A stretch of 64,000 nt of DNA from assembly GCF_025499425.1 (NCBI RefSeq), contig NZ_JAIMCB010000004.1, positions 186,001-250,000 on the forward strand, in the 5' to 3' direction. Made by a program: the position numbers and the translations under genes. This DNA is from Acidiferrimicrobium sp. IK. GTDB lineage: Bacteria; Actinomycetota; Acidimicrobiia; Acidimicrobiales; Palsa-688. Under the pieces are notes generated by a model. The model saw only the letters and a list, made by a program, of their open reading frames with translations. It made no database searches and was not told where the DNA came from. This document shows positions 56,516-64,000 of the stretch, piece after piece (positions within the stretch are counted from its first letter, which is position 1; each line of letters opens with the position of its first letter).

Positions 56516-59500
56516 ATGCTCCTGGCCCCCGATCCGGCCTCGACCGAGGTGCCGCAGGGTTTTCACCCGGCGGTGGCCTCGTGGTTCGCGGCCCGCTTCC
56601 CCGAGGGTCCGACCGAGCCGCAGCGCCTCGCCTGGCCCCTGATCGCGTCTGGGACCGACACGCTGGTGGCGGCCCCGACCGGGTCGGGCAAGACGCTCGC
56701 CGGTTTCCTCGTCGCCATAGACCGTTTGTATCGCGCCCACGCAGACGCCGCTAGCTCATCGGGATCTTTGCCCGGGCTCGGCGCCCCTGCCCCGGAGGTC
56801 ACCAGGGTCGTCTATGTGTCGCCGCTACGGGCCCTCACCGTCGACATCGCCGAGAACCTCCAGCGTCCGCTGCAGGAGATCGCCGAGACGGCCGCCGGTC
56901 TCGGGTTGGACGCCCCGGCGATCACCGTTGGGGTCCGCACCGGTGACACCGCAGCGGCGGAGCGGGCCCGGATGCTGCGCCGCCCGCCGAGCTTGGTCGT
57001 CACCACCCCCGAATCGCTGTATCTGATGGTGACCTCGCAGCGGGGCCGGGCGGCGCTGGCCACGGTGGAGACGGTCATCGTCGACGAGATACACGCGGTG
57101 GCAAGAGACAAGCGGGGCGCTCACCTGGCGGTAACCCTCGAGCGGCTCGAAGCGCTGTGCCCGCGCCGGCCGGTGCGCATCGGCTTGTCCGCCACCCAGC
57201 GCCCCATCGAGACGGTGGGCCGTCTCCTCGTCGGGGACCGGCCGCTCCCGGCGACCGTCGACGTGGGCCACCGACGGGTAGCCGACCTCGCCCTCGAGCT
57301 GCCCGGCGGCGAGCTGGAGGCAGTGGCGTCGGAGGCCCAGATCGCTGACGTGCTGTCCCGTATCGCCGTCGAGGTCTCCAAGCACCGCACCACCCTCGTG
57401 TTCGTCAACACCCGCCGGCTGGCCGAACGCTTCGCCTACCAGCTGGGCGAGCTGATCGGCGGGGAACTCGTCGCCGCCCACCATGGCAGCCTGTCGAAGG
57501 ACCGCCGCTACCGGGTCGAGGCTCGCCTGCGCGCCGGTGAGCTCAAAGCGCTGGTAGCCACCGCATCGCTGGAGCTAGGGATCGACGTCGGGCCCGTCGA
57601 GCTGGTCTGCCAAATCGGCTCCCCCCGCTCGATCGCGACCTTCTTGCAGCGGGTCGGGCGGTCCAACCACAGCCGCTCCGGCACCCCCAAAGGGCGGATC
57701 TATCCCACGACTCGCGACGAGCTGGTCGAGTGCAGCGCGCTGCTCATGGCCGTACGCTCCGGCGAGCTCGACGCCATCGTCCCATCCCACCTGCCTCTCG
57801 ACATCGCGGCCCAGCAGATCGTCGCTGAGGTGGCATCCAGACAGTGGCGCACCGACGACTTGTTCGCGCTGGTCCGGCGGGCCGCTCCCTTCGCCGAGCT
57901 ACGCAGGGAGTCGTTCGACGAGATTGTGACCATGCTGAGTGATGGGATCACTACCGGCAGAGGTCAGCGCAGCGCCTACCTTCACCACGACGCAGTCAAC
58001 GGCGAGCTCCGCCCCCGCCGGGGAGCGCGGCTGGCCGCGGTGACATCAGGCGGGGCGATCCCCGAGACCGGCGACTACCGGGTTCTCGCCGACCCCGACG
58101 ACACCCTCGTCGGCACCGTCAACGAGGAGTGGGCCGTCGAGTCCTCAGCAGGTGACATCTTTCTGCTCGGCACCCACTCCTGGCGGATTCGCCGGATCGA
58201 GCCGGGCGTGGTGCACGTCCGCGACGCCGGTGATCAGCCCCCGACCGTGCCCTCCTGGCAGGGCGAGGCGCCGGCTCGCACCGCCGAACTGTCGGCCGCG
58301 GTGTCCGCGGTGCGCGCCAAGGTCGAGGGCCACCTCCTGTCCCAGGAGCCGGAGCGGGCTCGGGGGTGGCTGTGCTCGGCGGCCGGTATCGGTCCGGAAG
58401 CTGCGGCGGTGATCGTCGAATATCTGGCGGCGGGGCGTGCCGCCCTCGGCGCCATGCCGACACGGGAGTGCCTCGTCGTCGAGCGCTTCTTCGACGACAC
58501 CGGCGGCATGCAGCTCGTCTTGCACTCGCCCCACGGCGGACGGGTCAACCGGGCCCTCGGCTTGGCCCTGCGCAAGAAGTTCTGCCGGACCTTCAACTTC
58601 GAGTTGCAGGCCGCCGCCACCGACGACGCAGTGATCTTGTCCCTCGGCCCCCACCACAGCTTCCCCCTCGAGGAGGTCATCCGGTATGTCCGGGCCGCGA
58701 CGGTGCGCGACACCCTCGAGCACGCGATCTTGGATTCGCCGATGTTCCAGTCCCGCTGGCGGTGGAACCTCAACCGGGCGCTGATCGTGTTGAAGTTTCG
58801 CGGCGGTCGGCGCAACCCACCGGCCATCCAGCGGATGGAGTCCGACGACTTGATGGCCGCGGTGTTCCCGCAGGCGGCCGCGTGCCAGGAAAACATCACC
58901 GGCCCGGTCGACATCCCCGACCACCCCCTCGTCCGCCAGACCGTCGAAGACACCCTGCGCGAGGCACTCGACATTGAGGGAGTGACCTCGCTGCTGCGCG
59001 CGATCGAGGCCGGCGAAGTAGCGGTGCGCTGCGTCGACACGACCGAGGCGTCGGCACTGGCCCATGAGATCGTCACCGCTCGCCCCTACGCGTTCCTCGA
59101 CGACGAGGAGTTCGTCAACCGCAGGACCAACGCGGTGCGCCTCCGGCGGGGTTTGCGGGTCGACCTGGACTCCATCGGCGCCCTCGATCCAGAGGCGATC
59201 GCGGCCGTGCACGGCGAGGTCGCGCCGGTGCCGCAGTCCGCCGACGACCTGCACGACCTCCTCGCCGCGACCATCGCCGTTTCTCCCCGAGCGGATTGGA
59301 CCGACATGTACGACCAGCTCGTAGCCCGGGGCCGGGCCACGACGGTGGAGGTCGCGGCTGGCCGCTGGTCCACCACCGAGCACGCCGAGGTGGCGGCCGC
59401 CGCTTACAACGGCGACCAGGGAGCCGCCGTGCGGGTCGTGCGCGGCCACCTCGAGATCAGCGGTATCGTCACCGCCGACGAGCTGGCCGCCGCCACCGGG

Positions 59501-60823
59501 CTGGCGTCCATGACCGTCACAGTCGCGCTGGCCGCGCTGCAGGCCGACGGGTTCGCCCTTCAGGGTCGGTGGCGGGCGTCGGCGGGGGAGGGCACCCTCG
59601 AGTGGGTCGCCCGCCGGTTGCTGGCCCGGATGCACGCGTCTTCCAGACGCAGCCGCCGCGGCCGGGTCGAGGCGGCCAGCGCCCAGGACTTCCTCCGGTT
59701 CCTGCTCCGCTGGCAGCATGTGGCGCCCGGCACCCAGCTCGCCGGCGACAACGGGCTGGTATCGATCATCGAGCAGCTGCAGGGATTCGAAGCGGCTGCG
59801 GTGGCCTGGGAGCCGGAGCTGTTGGCCCGCCGGCTGCGCGGATACGACCCCGCCTGGCTGGACCGGTTGTGCCACGACGGCTCGGCCGCGTGGCTGCGGC
59901 TCATCCCGCCGGTGCGCCGGGAGGCGCCTGCGGTCGCCGCCGCCCCGTCCAAGGCCACGCCCATAGCCGTGGTGTTCCGCAACGACCTCCCGTGGCTGCT
60001 GGCCGCCGCCCGCTCCACCTCAGCCCTGGCTGCACCGGAGCTGGGAGCGACGGCGGAGATCGCCGAGCAGCTGGCACGTCGGGGGGCGTCGTTCCCCGCC
60101 GACCTGGCGGTGGCGACGCGCCGGTCACCCGACGACGTGGTCCGCGGCCTGTGGGACGGCGTGGCGAGGGGGATGTTCATGTGCGACGGGTTCTCCGCCA
60201 TCCGAACCCGCATGGCCCCGCCGCCGATGCCGTCGCGGCGCATGTCGCGCCTGGGGCGGGCGGCCCGGATCCCGGTCGCGGCCGCCGGGCGCTGGTCGTT
60301 GACGCCTGGGTGGGCTCCGCGCCAAGAGGCGCTCCCCGGCCGAGGCGTCCCGGCGACGAGCCAGGGGCCGGCGCCCGTCGAGACTCGGGGAGACGTCGGG
60401 GTCCGGGCAGACATCGACGATCCGTTGGCCGGCGGAGTGCTGGCCGGCGACAGGGACGAGCTGGCCGAGGCGGTGGCAGAGCAGCTGCTGACCCGGTGGG
60501 GAGTGGTGTTCAGGGACCTAGCCGGATGCGACTCGCTGCGCCTTCCGTGGCGGGATCTGACCTGGGCGCTCAGGAGGCTGGAGGACCGCGGCCTGGTACA
60601 TGGCGGCCGCTTCGTCGCCGGGTTCGCCGGCGAGCAGTACGCGCTCCCCGAGGCCGCCGAGCAACTCCTCGCCGTCCGGGACCTGCCCCGCTGCGGCGAG
60701 CAGGTGACAATCAACGCGGCCGACCCTCTCAACCTGGTCGGCAGCATCGTGGCCGGCCCTCCGGTGCGGTCGCTTCGCACCCGCACCGTCACCTACATCG
60801 ACGGCGTCCCCGCCTCGACGTGA
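56516..60823 (+). CDS. lhr: Lhr-type ATP-dependent helicase
   Basis: Large superfamily 2 helicase of 1435 residues. RecA1 with Q-motif EPQRLAWPLI, Walker A APTGSGKTLAG (near 53-63) and DEIH box (VDEIHAVARDKRG), SATQRP; RecA2 with TLVFVNTRR, VATASLELGIDVGPV and QRVGRSNHS. Then the Lhr winged-helix and beta-barrel domains and the long C-terminal half typical of bacterial Lhr (about 1400-1550 residues). Lhr is a 3'-5' translocase induced by DNA damage in mycobacteria. Stand-alone gene. Confidence 0.94.
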   Translation: MLLAPDPASTEVPQGFHPAVASWFAARFPEGPTEPQRLAWPLIASGTDTLVAAPTGSGKTLAGFLVAIDRLYRAHADAASSSGSLPGLGAPAPEVTRVVYVSPLRALTVDIAENLQRPLQEIAETAAGLGLDAPAITVGVRTGDTAAAERARMLRRPPSLVVTTPESLYLMVTSQRGRAALATVETVIVDEIHAVARDKRGAHLAVTLERLEALCPRRPVRIGLSATQRPIETVGRLLVGDRPLPATVDVGHRRVADLALELPGGELEAVASEAQIADVLSRIAVEVSKHRTTLVFVNTRRLAERFAYQLGELIGGELVAAHHGSLSKDRRYRVEARLRAGELKALVATASLELGIDVGPVELVCQIGSPRSIATFLQRVGRSNHSRSGTPKGRIYPTTRDELVECSALLMAVRSGELDAIVPSHLPLDIAAQQIVAEVASRQWRTDDLFALVRRAAPFAELRRESFDEIVTMLSDGITTGRGQRSAYLHHDAVNGELRPRRGARLAAVTSGGAIPETGDYRVLADPDDTLVGTVNEEWAVESSAGDIFLLGTHSWRIRRIEPGVVHVRDAGDQPPTVPSWQGEAPARTAELSAAVSAVRAKVEGHLLSQEPERARGWLCSAAGIGPEAAAVIVEYLAAGRAALGAMPTRECLVVERFFDDTGGMQLVLHSPHGGRVNRALGLALRKKFCRTFNFELQAAATDDAVILSLGPHHSFPLEEVIRYVRAATVRDTLEHAILDSPMFQSRWRWNLNRALIVLKFRGGRRNPPAIQRMESDDLMAAVFPQAAACQENITGPVDIPDHPLVRQTVEDTLREALDIEGVTSLLRAIEAGEVAVRCVDTTEASALAHEIVTARPYAFLDDEEFVNRRTNAVRLRRGLRVDLDSIGALDPEAIAAVHGEVAPVPQSADDLHDLLAATIAVSPRADWTDMYDQLVARGRATTVEVAAGRWSTTEHAEVAAAAYNGDQGAAVRVVRGHLEISGIVTADELAAATGLASMTVTVALAALQADGFALQGRWRASAGEGTLEWVARRLLARMHASSRRSRRGRVEAASAQDFLRFLLRWQHVAPGTQLAGDNGLVSIIEQLQGFEAAAVAWEPELLARRLRGYDPAWLDRLCHDGSAAWLRLIPPVRREAPAVAAAPSKATPIAVVFRNDLPWLLAAARSTSALAAPELGATAEIAEQLARRGASFPADLAVATRRSPDDVVRGLWDGVARGMFMCDGFSAIRTRMAPPPMPSRRMSRLGRAARIPVAAAGRWSLTPGWAPRQEALPGRGVPATSQGPAPVETRGDVGVRADIDDPLAGGVLAGDRDELAEAVAEQLLTRWGVVFRDLAGCDSLRLPWRDLTWALRRLEDRGLVHGGRFVAGFAGEQYALPEAAEQLLAVRDLPRCGEQVTINAADPLNLVGSIVAGPPVRSLRTRTVTYIDGVPAST

Positions 60824-60890
60824 GCCACCGCCACGGTCGTCGACGAACTGCGAAGACGGCAGCAGCCCCGAGCTGGACAAGACCGTCGCC

Positions 60891-60910
60891 GCCACCCGCC
60901 AACAGGTGGC
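60891..60910. terminator. possible bidirectional terminator
   Basis: gccacc/ggtggc forms a perfect 6-bp stem with an 8-nt loop in the gap between convergent lhr and the FTR1 gene. No T-tract. Confidence 0.35.
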
Positions 60911-60962
60911 TCCGAAACCCACCCTCATCAGAAGTGACAGATGAGACAGATTTCGGAACGGT

Positions 60963-61859
60963 CTAGGGGATCGAGGAGGGCAACTTCGACGCCGAAGCAT
61001 CGGCCGAGCCGGCGGCCACCGGGGCGCCAGGGACGGCGGCTCCCGGCGAACCGGGACGAGACCGGCCGAGAAGGATGAACGCAGTTACCGCCACCGCCAC
61101 GTAGCAGACATACACCGTCACCTGCAGGACCGTGGGCTGCTGGGCGTAGCCGAAGAAACTGTGGACGATGTCACCAAGGGTGCTGTCCTCGCTCAACGTC
61201 CCCGACGTGTTCCACAACGCGTGGTGCAGGAAGTTGACCCACCCGAGCTCTTGGAGGTTCTGGACGGCGTCGGCCAGGATCCCCGCCGCGAACACCATCA
61301 GCAAGACCCCGACCACCTTGAAGAACACCGCGAAGTTGAGGCGGGCACCGAGCCGGTAGATCGCGAATGCGATGACCAGGGCCACCACCAGCCCCGCCAC
61401 GCCACCACCGATCACCCCGTGGGCGGAGGACGCGAAGACGATGGCCAAGGTGAACACCATGGTCTCCAACCCCTCCCTCCCCACCGCCTGGAACGCCAGC
61501 AGCGCCAAGCCCCAGCGAGCCTTCCCGTCGATGGCGGCGTCGGTGCGCTCCCGCAGCTCACGCGACAGGCTCGGGGCGTGGCGGCGCATCCAAAACGTCA
61601 TGTACGTCAAGACAGCTGCGGCGACCAGGTAGGTGACCGTCTCGAAGATGGTCTGGGTCCGGCTGCCCGCGTATGTCTTCAGCGTCAGGTAGGCGGTGAC
61701 GCCGCCGACGAGCACCACCGCGAACGCGACGCCGACACCCAGGAACACGTCGCGGAAGTGGCGCTCGAGGCCGAGGCGCTTGAGGTAGGCCAGAAGGATC
61801 GCCACGATCATGCTGGCCTCGATCCCCTCGCGGAGAAATATTACGAATGTCGCGGCCAT
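60963..61859 (-). CDS. FTR1-family iron permease
   Basis: Integral membrane iron transporter of 298 residues with about seven segments. Both iron-exchange motifs are present: R10-E-G-I-E14 in the first segment and R128-E-G-L-E132 in the fourth. FTR1/EfeU proteins take up iron with a periplasmic or ferroxidase partner; no efeO/efeB gene is adjacent. The Ala/Pro/Ser-rich tail is probably disordered. The ATG follows TAGACC (61866-61871, minus strand) by 6 nt inside an iron-box-like palindrome, suggesting metal-dependent repression. Confidence 0.92.
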   Translation of the reverse strand: MAATFVIFLREGIEASMIVAILLAYLKRLGLERHFRDVFLGVGVAFAVVLVGGVTAYLTLKTYAGSRTQTIFETVTYLVAAAVLTYMTFWMRRHAPSLSRELRERTDAAIDGKARWGLALLAFQAVGREGLETMVFTLAIVFASSAHGVIGGGVAGLVVALVIAFAIYRLGARLNFAVFFKVVGVLLMVFAAGILADAVQNLQELGWVNFLHHALWNTSGTLSEDSTLGDIVHSFFGYAQQPTVLQVTVYVCYVAVAVTAFILLGRSRPGSPGAAVPGAPVAAGSADASASKLPSSIP

Positions 61860-61862
61860 CTA

Positions 61863-61876
61863 TTAGGTCTACCTAA
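61863..61876. promoter_or_regulatory. DtxR/IdeR-like palindrome over the FTR1 promoter
   Basis: TTAGGT-CT-ACCTAA has perfect 6-bp arms whose half-sites match those of DtxR-family metal boxes, with a shorter spacing than the 19-bp IdeR consensus. It covers the probable -10 four bases before the ATG, so bound repressor would block transcription. Confidence 0.6.
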
Positions 61877-61934
61877 CATCGACGTGGATGTCAAGAGGGT
61901 GGGGCCAGGCAGCTGGGTAAAAGACCGCAGGCCA

Positions 61935-61979
61935 CGACCCGCCGCAGAGGTGGATAGCCCGACCCGCCGCAGAGGTGGA
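61935..61979. repeat. two exact 20-bp direct repeats
   Basis: The same 20 bases (cgacccgccgcagaggtgga) occur at 61935-61954 and 61960-61979, separated by 5 bp. The second copy runs into the start of the acyltransferase remnant. Confidence 0.85.
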
Positions 61980-62815
61980 GACCGCACTACTCGAGGCAGC
62001 GACGAAGCCAATCCCCGACATCACCACCCTCTCGCCCCAGGCGACGCACCGCCTCGGACACCGTCCGGCACTGGACGGGATGCGGGCGTTGGCCATCGCG
62101 GCGGTAATGGCCTTCCACCTCCCTACCAGGACCGCGGTACGCGGCGGGCTGTTCGGCGTCGACATCTTCTTCGCCCTCAGCGGCTTTTTGGTCACCGCCC
62201 TGCTTCTCGGCGAGCACCACCGCAACGGGCGGATCCGCCCCGGGGCGTTCCTCGCCCGGCGAGCATGGCGCCTGCTGCCAGCCCTGTTCGCGTTCCTCGG
62301 GGTGTACGTGGCGCTGGCCGCGGCGTTCGGCGGCTCGCCCTGGTTGGCCGGCCTGCTGCGCTGGCGGCCGCAGGCTACCGCGGTGAGCGGCAGCAGCCAC
62401 CGCCTCCGTGTCGGGGCTCTACCCGTGGGTCGCTTGGCACGGCGGGCGAGGCGCCAACGTCATCTACTTCGGGTCCCTCAGCCGGATGCAGGGCTTGCTG
62501 CTCGGGTCGCTCGGCGCCCAACTTTGGGTCCTCGGGGTCACCGACTGGGTCTCGGCACGGGCCCGGCGCGCGGTCGGCTGGGGAGCAACGGCGGTGCTCG
62601 GCCACCTGGTGTTCGGTGTCGGCAACGTCACGTTCAAGTATCTCGGGGCCCTCACCGTTGCCGGCGTTGCCGCCACCGCGGTGACGGGTTCCCTCCTCGT
62701 CGCCGAACTGTCATGGCGGTTGATCGAGGCGCCAGCGCAGCGATTGGCCCGGCGGCGGAGCCCCGGCCCGGCGGGGTCCCGGGTCCCGGTGGGCTCCCGG
62801 AGCGGCCTGGCATGA
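61975..62815 (+). pseudogene. decayed acyltransferase-3 (OafA-like) gene
   Basis: The first about 130 codons (from GTG 61975) encode the normal start of an OafA-type membrane acyltransferase: LGHRPALDGMRALAIAAVMAFHL, GGLFGVDIFFALSGFLVTALLL, RIRPGAFLARRAWRLLPAL. Near 62385-62410 homology continues one frame over (YFGSLSRMQGLLLGSLGAQL, then ELSWRLIEAPAQRL, ending at 62815). The middle of the family, including the expected SLAVEEQFYL-type segment and several membrane spans, is missing. A deletion with frameshift is the simplest explanation. Confidence 0.78.
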
Positions 62816-62855
62816 TGGGCCGGCCTCGGGCGAAGGGCCCGAGACCACCGTCACC

Positions 62856-63113
62856 TTGGGGGCACTGCGCATGCCGGGGCTGCTCCGCATCCACCACTTC
62901 TCACCAACCGTCTTCGACGAGAAGGGCACCGGCCTCGACCACGTCGCGTTCGAGGTCGCCGACATTGACGAGCTGCAGCAGTGGGCGGACCGCCTCGACA
63001 GCATCGGGGTGGCTCACAGCGCGATCCGCTCGGTGACCGACCCGGTACCTTTCTCCACCGTGGTGTTTCGCGACCCGGACAACATCCAGCTCGAGCTGAT
63101 CGTGATGGGATGA
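62856..63113 (+). pseudogene. 5'-truncated glyoxalase/VOC-family gene
   Basis: 85 codons match only the second half of a vicinal-oxygen-chelate domain: GLDHVAFEVADIDELQQWADRLDSIGVAHS and VVFRDPDNIQLELIVM, with the metal-ligand His and Glu. The first beta-alpha-beta-beta-beta module (about 50 residues) is absent, and upstream DNA belongs to the decayed acyltransferase. It may still be translated from GTG 62856 or ATG 62871. Confidence 0.65.
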
Positions 63114-63135
63114 CCGGGCCGGAGCGGAGCGCTGA

Positions 63136-64000
63136 GTGAGGATCCTCGCGGTCAACGCCGGGTCGACGTCGGTCAAGCTGCGCGTCGTCGGTGCCGGCGG
63201 AGTCGAGCAGTCCGAGGACCTCGGGGCGCCCGGCGAGGGGCTGGCCGCCGAGCTCGACCGGTTCCTCGAGCGGGCCGGATCGCTCGACGCGGTCGCCCAC
63301 CGGGTGGTGCACGGGGGCGCCAGGTACCGGGAGGCGGTGCGCATCGACGACGCCACCCGGCGCGCTCTCGACGAGGTGACGGCCCTGGCCCCGCTGCACA
63401 ACCCGCCGGCGCTGGCCGCGATCGACGCCTGCCGGAGGGCCCGTCCCGACATCCCGGCGGTGGCCTGCTTCGACACTGCGTTCCACGCCACGCTCCCGCC
63501 CGACGCGTACACCTACGCCCTGCCCCGGGAGTGGACCGAGCAGCGAGGCGTGCGCCGATTCGGCTTTCACGGACTGTCGTGTGCGTGGGCGGTGCGCCGG
63601 CTGGGGGAGATGCTTCCGGCGTCACCGCGGCGGGTCGTGGTCTGCCACCTCGGCGGCGGCGCGTCGGTGACCGCCGTCGCCGATGGGTGTTCGGTCGACA
63701 CGACGATGGGCTTCACGCCGCTCGCCGGATTGGTGATGGCGACGCGCAGCGGCGATGTGGACCCCGGGGTGCTGCTTTGGATGTTGCGCAGCGGGGTCAG
63801 CCCGGCGCAGCTCGGCGACCTGCTCGAGCACCACTCCGGTCTGGCCGGCCTCTCCGGTCAGAGCGGCGACATGAAGTCCCTCTTGGCCTGCCGCCGTGAT
63901 GGTGACGAGACCGCCGCCGGGGCGGTCGCGGTGTACCTCCACCGCCTCCGCTCCGCGGTAGGGGCCATGGCAGCCGCCGCGGCGGGGATCGACTGCCTGG
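63136..64000 (+). CDS. ackA: acetate kinase, 3' end beyond the window
   Basis: 288 codons of an acetate kinase, which interconverts acetyl phosphate + ADP and acetate + ATP. The N-terminal VRILAVNAGSTSVKLRVV is followed by AHRVVHGGARY, ACFDTAFHATLP, FGFHGLSCAWAVRRL, VVCHLGGGASVTAV and GFTPLAGLVMATRSGDVDPG, covering the phosphate-binding and catalytic residues. GTG 63136 is preceded by ggagcggagc. About 80-100 residues are missing at the window edge. No phosphotransacetylase gene lies upstream. Confidence 0.93.
   Translation, partial: MRILAVNAGSTSVKLRVVGAGGVEQSEDLGAPGEGLAAELDRFLERAGSLDAVAHRVVHGGARYREAVRIDDATRRALDEVTALAPLHNPPALAAIDACRRARPDIPAVACFDTAFHATLPPDAYTYALPREWTEQRGVRRFGFHGLSCAWAVRRLGEMLPASPRRVVVCHLGGGASVTAVADGCSVDTTMGFTPLAGLVMATRSGDVDPGVLLWMLRSGVSPAQLGDLLEHHSGLAGLSGQSGDMKSLLACRRDGDETAAGAVAVYLHRLRSAVGAMAAAAAGIDCL

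Noticed and set aside
1..64000. CRISPR arrays, insertion sequences, integrases or prophage genes
   Set aside because: I saw no regularly spaced repeats, transposase or integrase motifs, or terminal inverted repeats. The tRNA-Gly gene shows no duplicated 3' end suggesting an integrated element.

Overview
The window reads as chromosome of a high-GC actinobacterium. Pointers are the dense actinobacterial family content (Mce/YrbE importer, F420-type LLM and PPOX oxidoreductases, an ANTAR regulator, a DUF2510-like/LppU-like protein, a LigD-type repair protein), frequent GTG/TTG starts, and many operon-leading genes whose start codon lies 6-9 nt after a TANNNT -10 hexamer (leaderless-type promoters). 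The mce operon carries its own ATPase, unlike the usual mycobacterial layout. A deep-branching lineage such as Acidimicrobiia is my inference; no marker gene proves it.

Region 1 (1-18.7 kb): a response regulator and a repeat-bearing membrane protein precede a compact mce operon on the + strand: two YrbE permeases, the MlaF/MceG-type ATPase, six Mce proteins, an RND/MMPL transporter, a membrane-anchored parvulin foldase, a small membrane protein and a second ATPase-like protein whose hydrolysis residues are missing. Most junctions overlap by 1-4 nt. An NTF2/ketosteroid-isomerase-like protein with its own promoter follows. The set looks like a self-contained envelope lipid or steroid transporter with its own folding and possibly regulatory factors.

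Region 2 (18.7-30.6 kb): housekeeping and stress genes: PPOX oxidoreductase, oligoribonuclease, dUTPase, Fpg/Nei glycosylase, tRNA-Gly(GCC), universal stress protein, phospholipase D family protein, MFS exporter, GAF-ANTAR regulator, a methyltransferase/acyl-ACP-desaturase pair, and a SpoIIE-type phosphatase.

Region 3 (30.6-40.5 kb): redox and ion genes. A one-piece FAD/Fe-S dehydrogenase (YdiJ type) and a separate glcDEF operon flank a kinase-less KdpD-like sensor facing a KimA-like permease fused to a stress-protein-like and an OB-fold domain.

Region 4 (40.5-49.2 kb): a minus-strand catabolic cluster: three-subunit molybdenum hydroxylase, enoyl-CoA-hydratase-like and isochorismatase-like proteins with altered catalytic residues, LLM oxidoreductase, SDR, flavin reductase and a SnoaL-like protein. 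The substrate is unknown. Two palindromes near its promoters are candidate operators.

Region 5 (49.2-64 kb): a PE-Pol LigD protein that appears to start at CTG, a TetR repressor divergent from a ferredoxin reductase/acyl desaturase pair, an APH-fold pseudokinase, an Lhr helicase, an FTR1 iron permease under a DtxR-like palindrome, two decayed genes, and the start of acetate kinase, which runs off the window.
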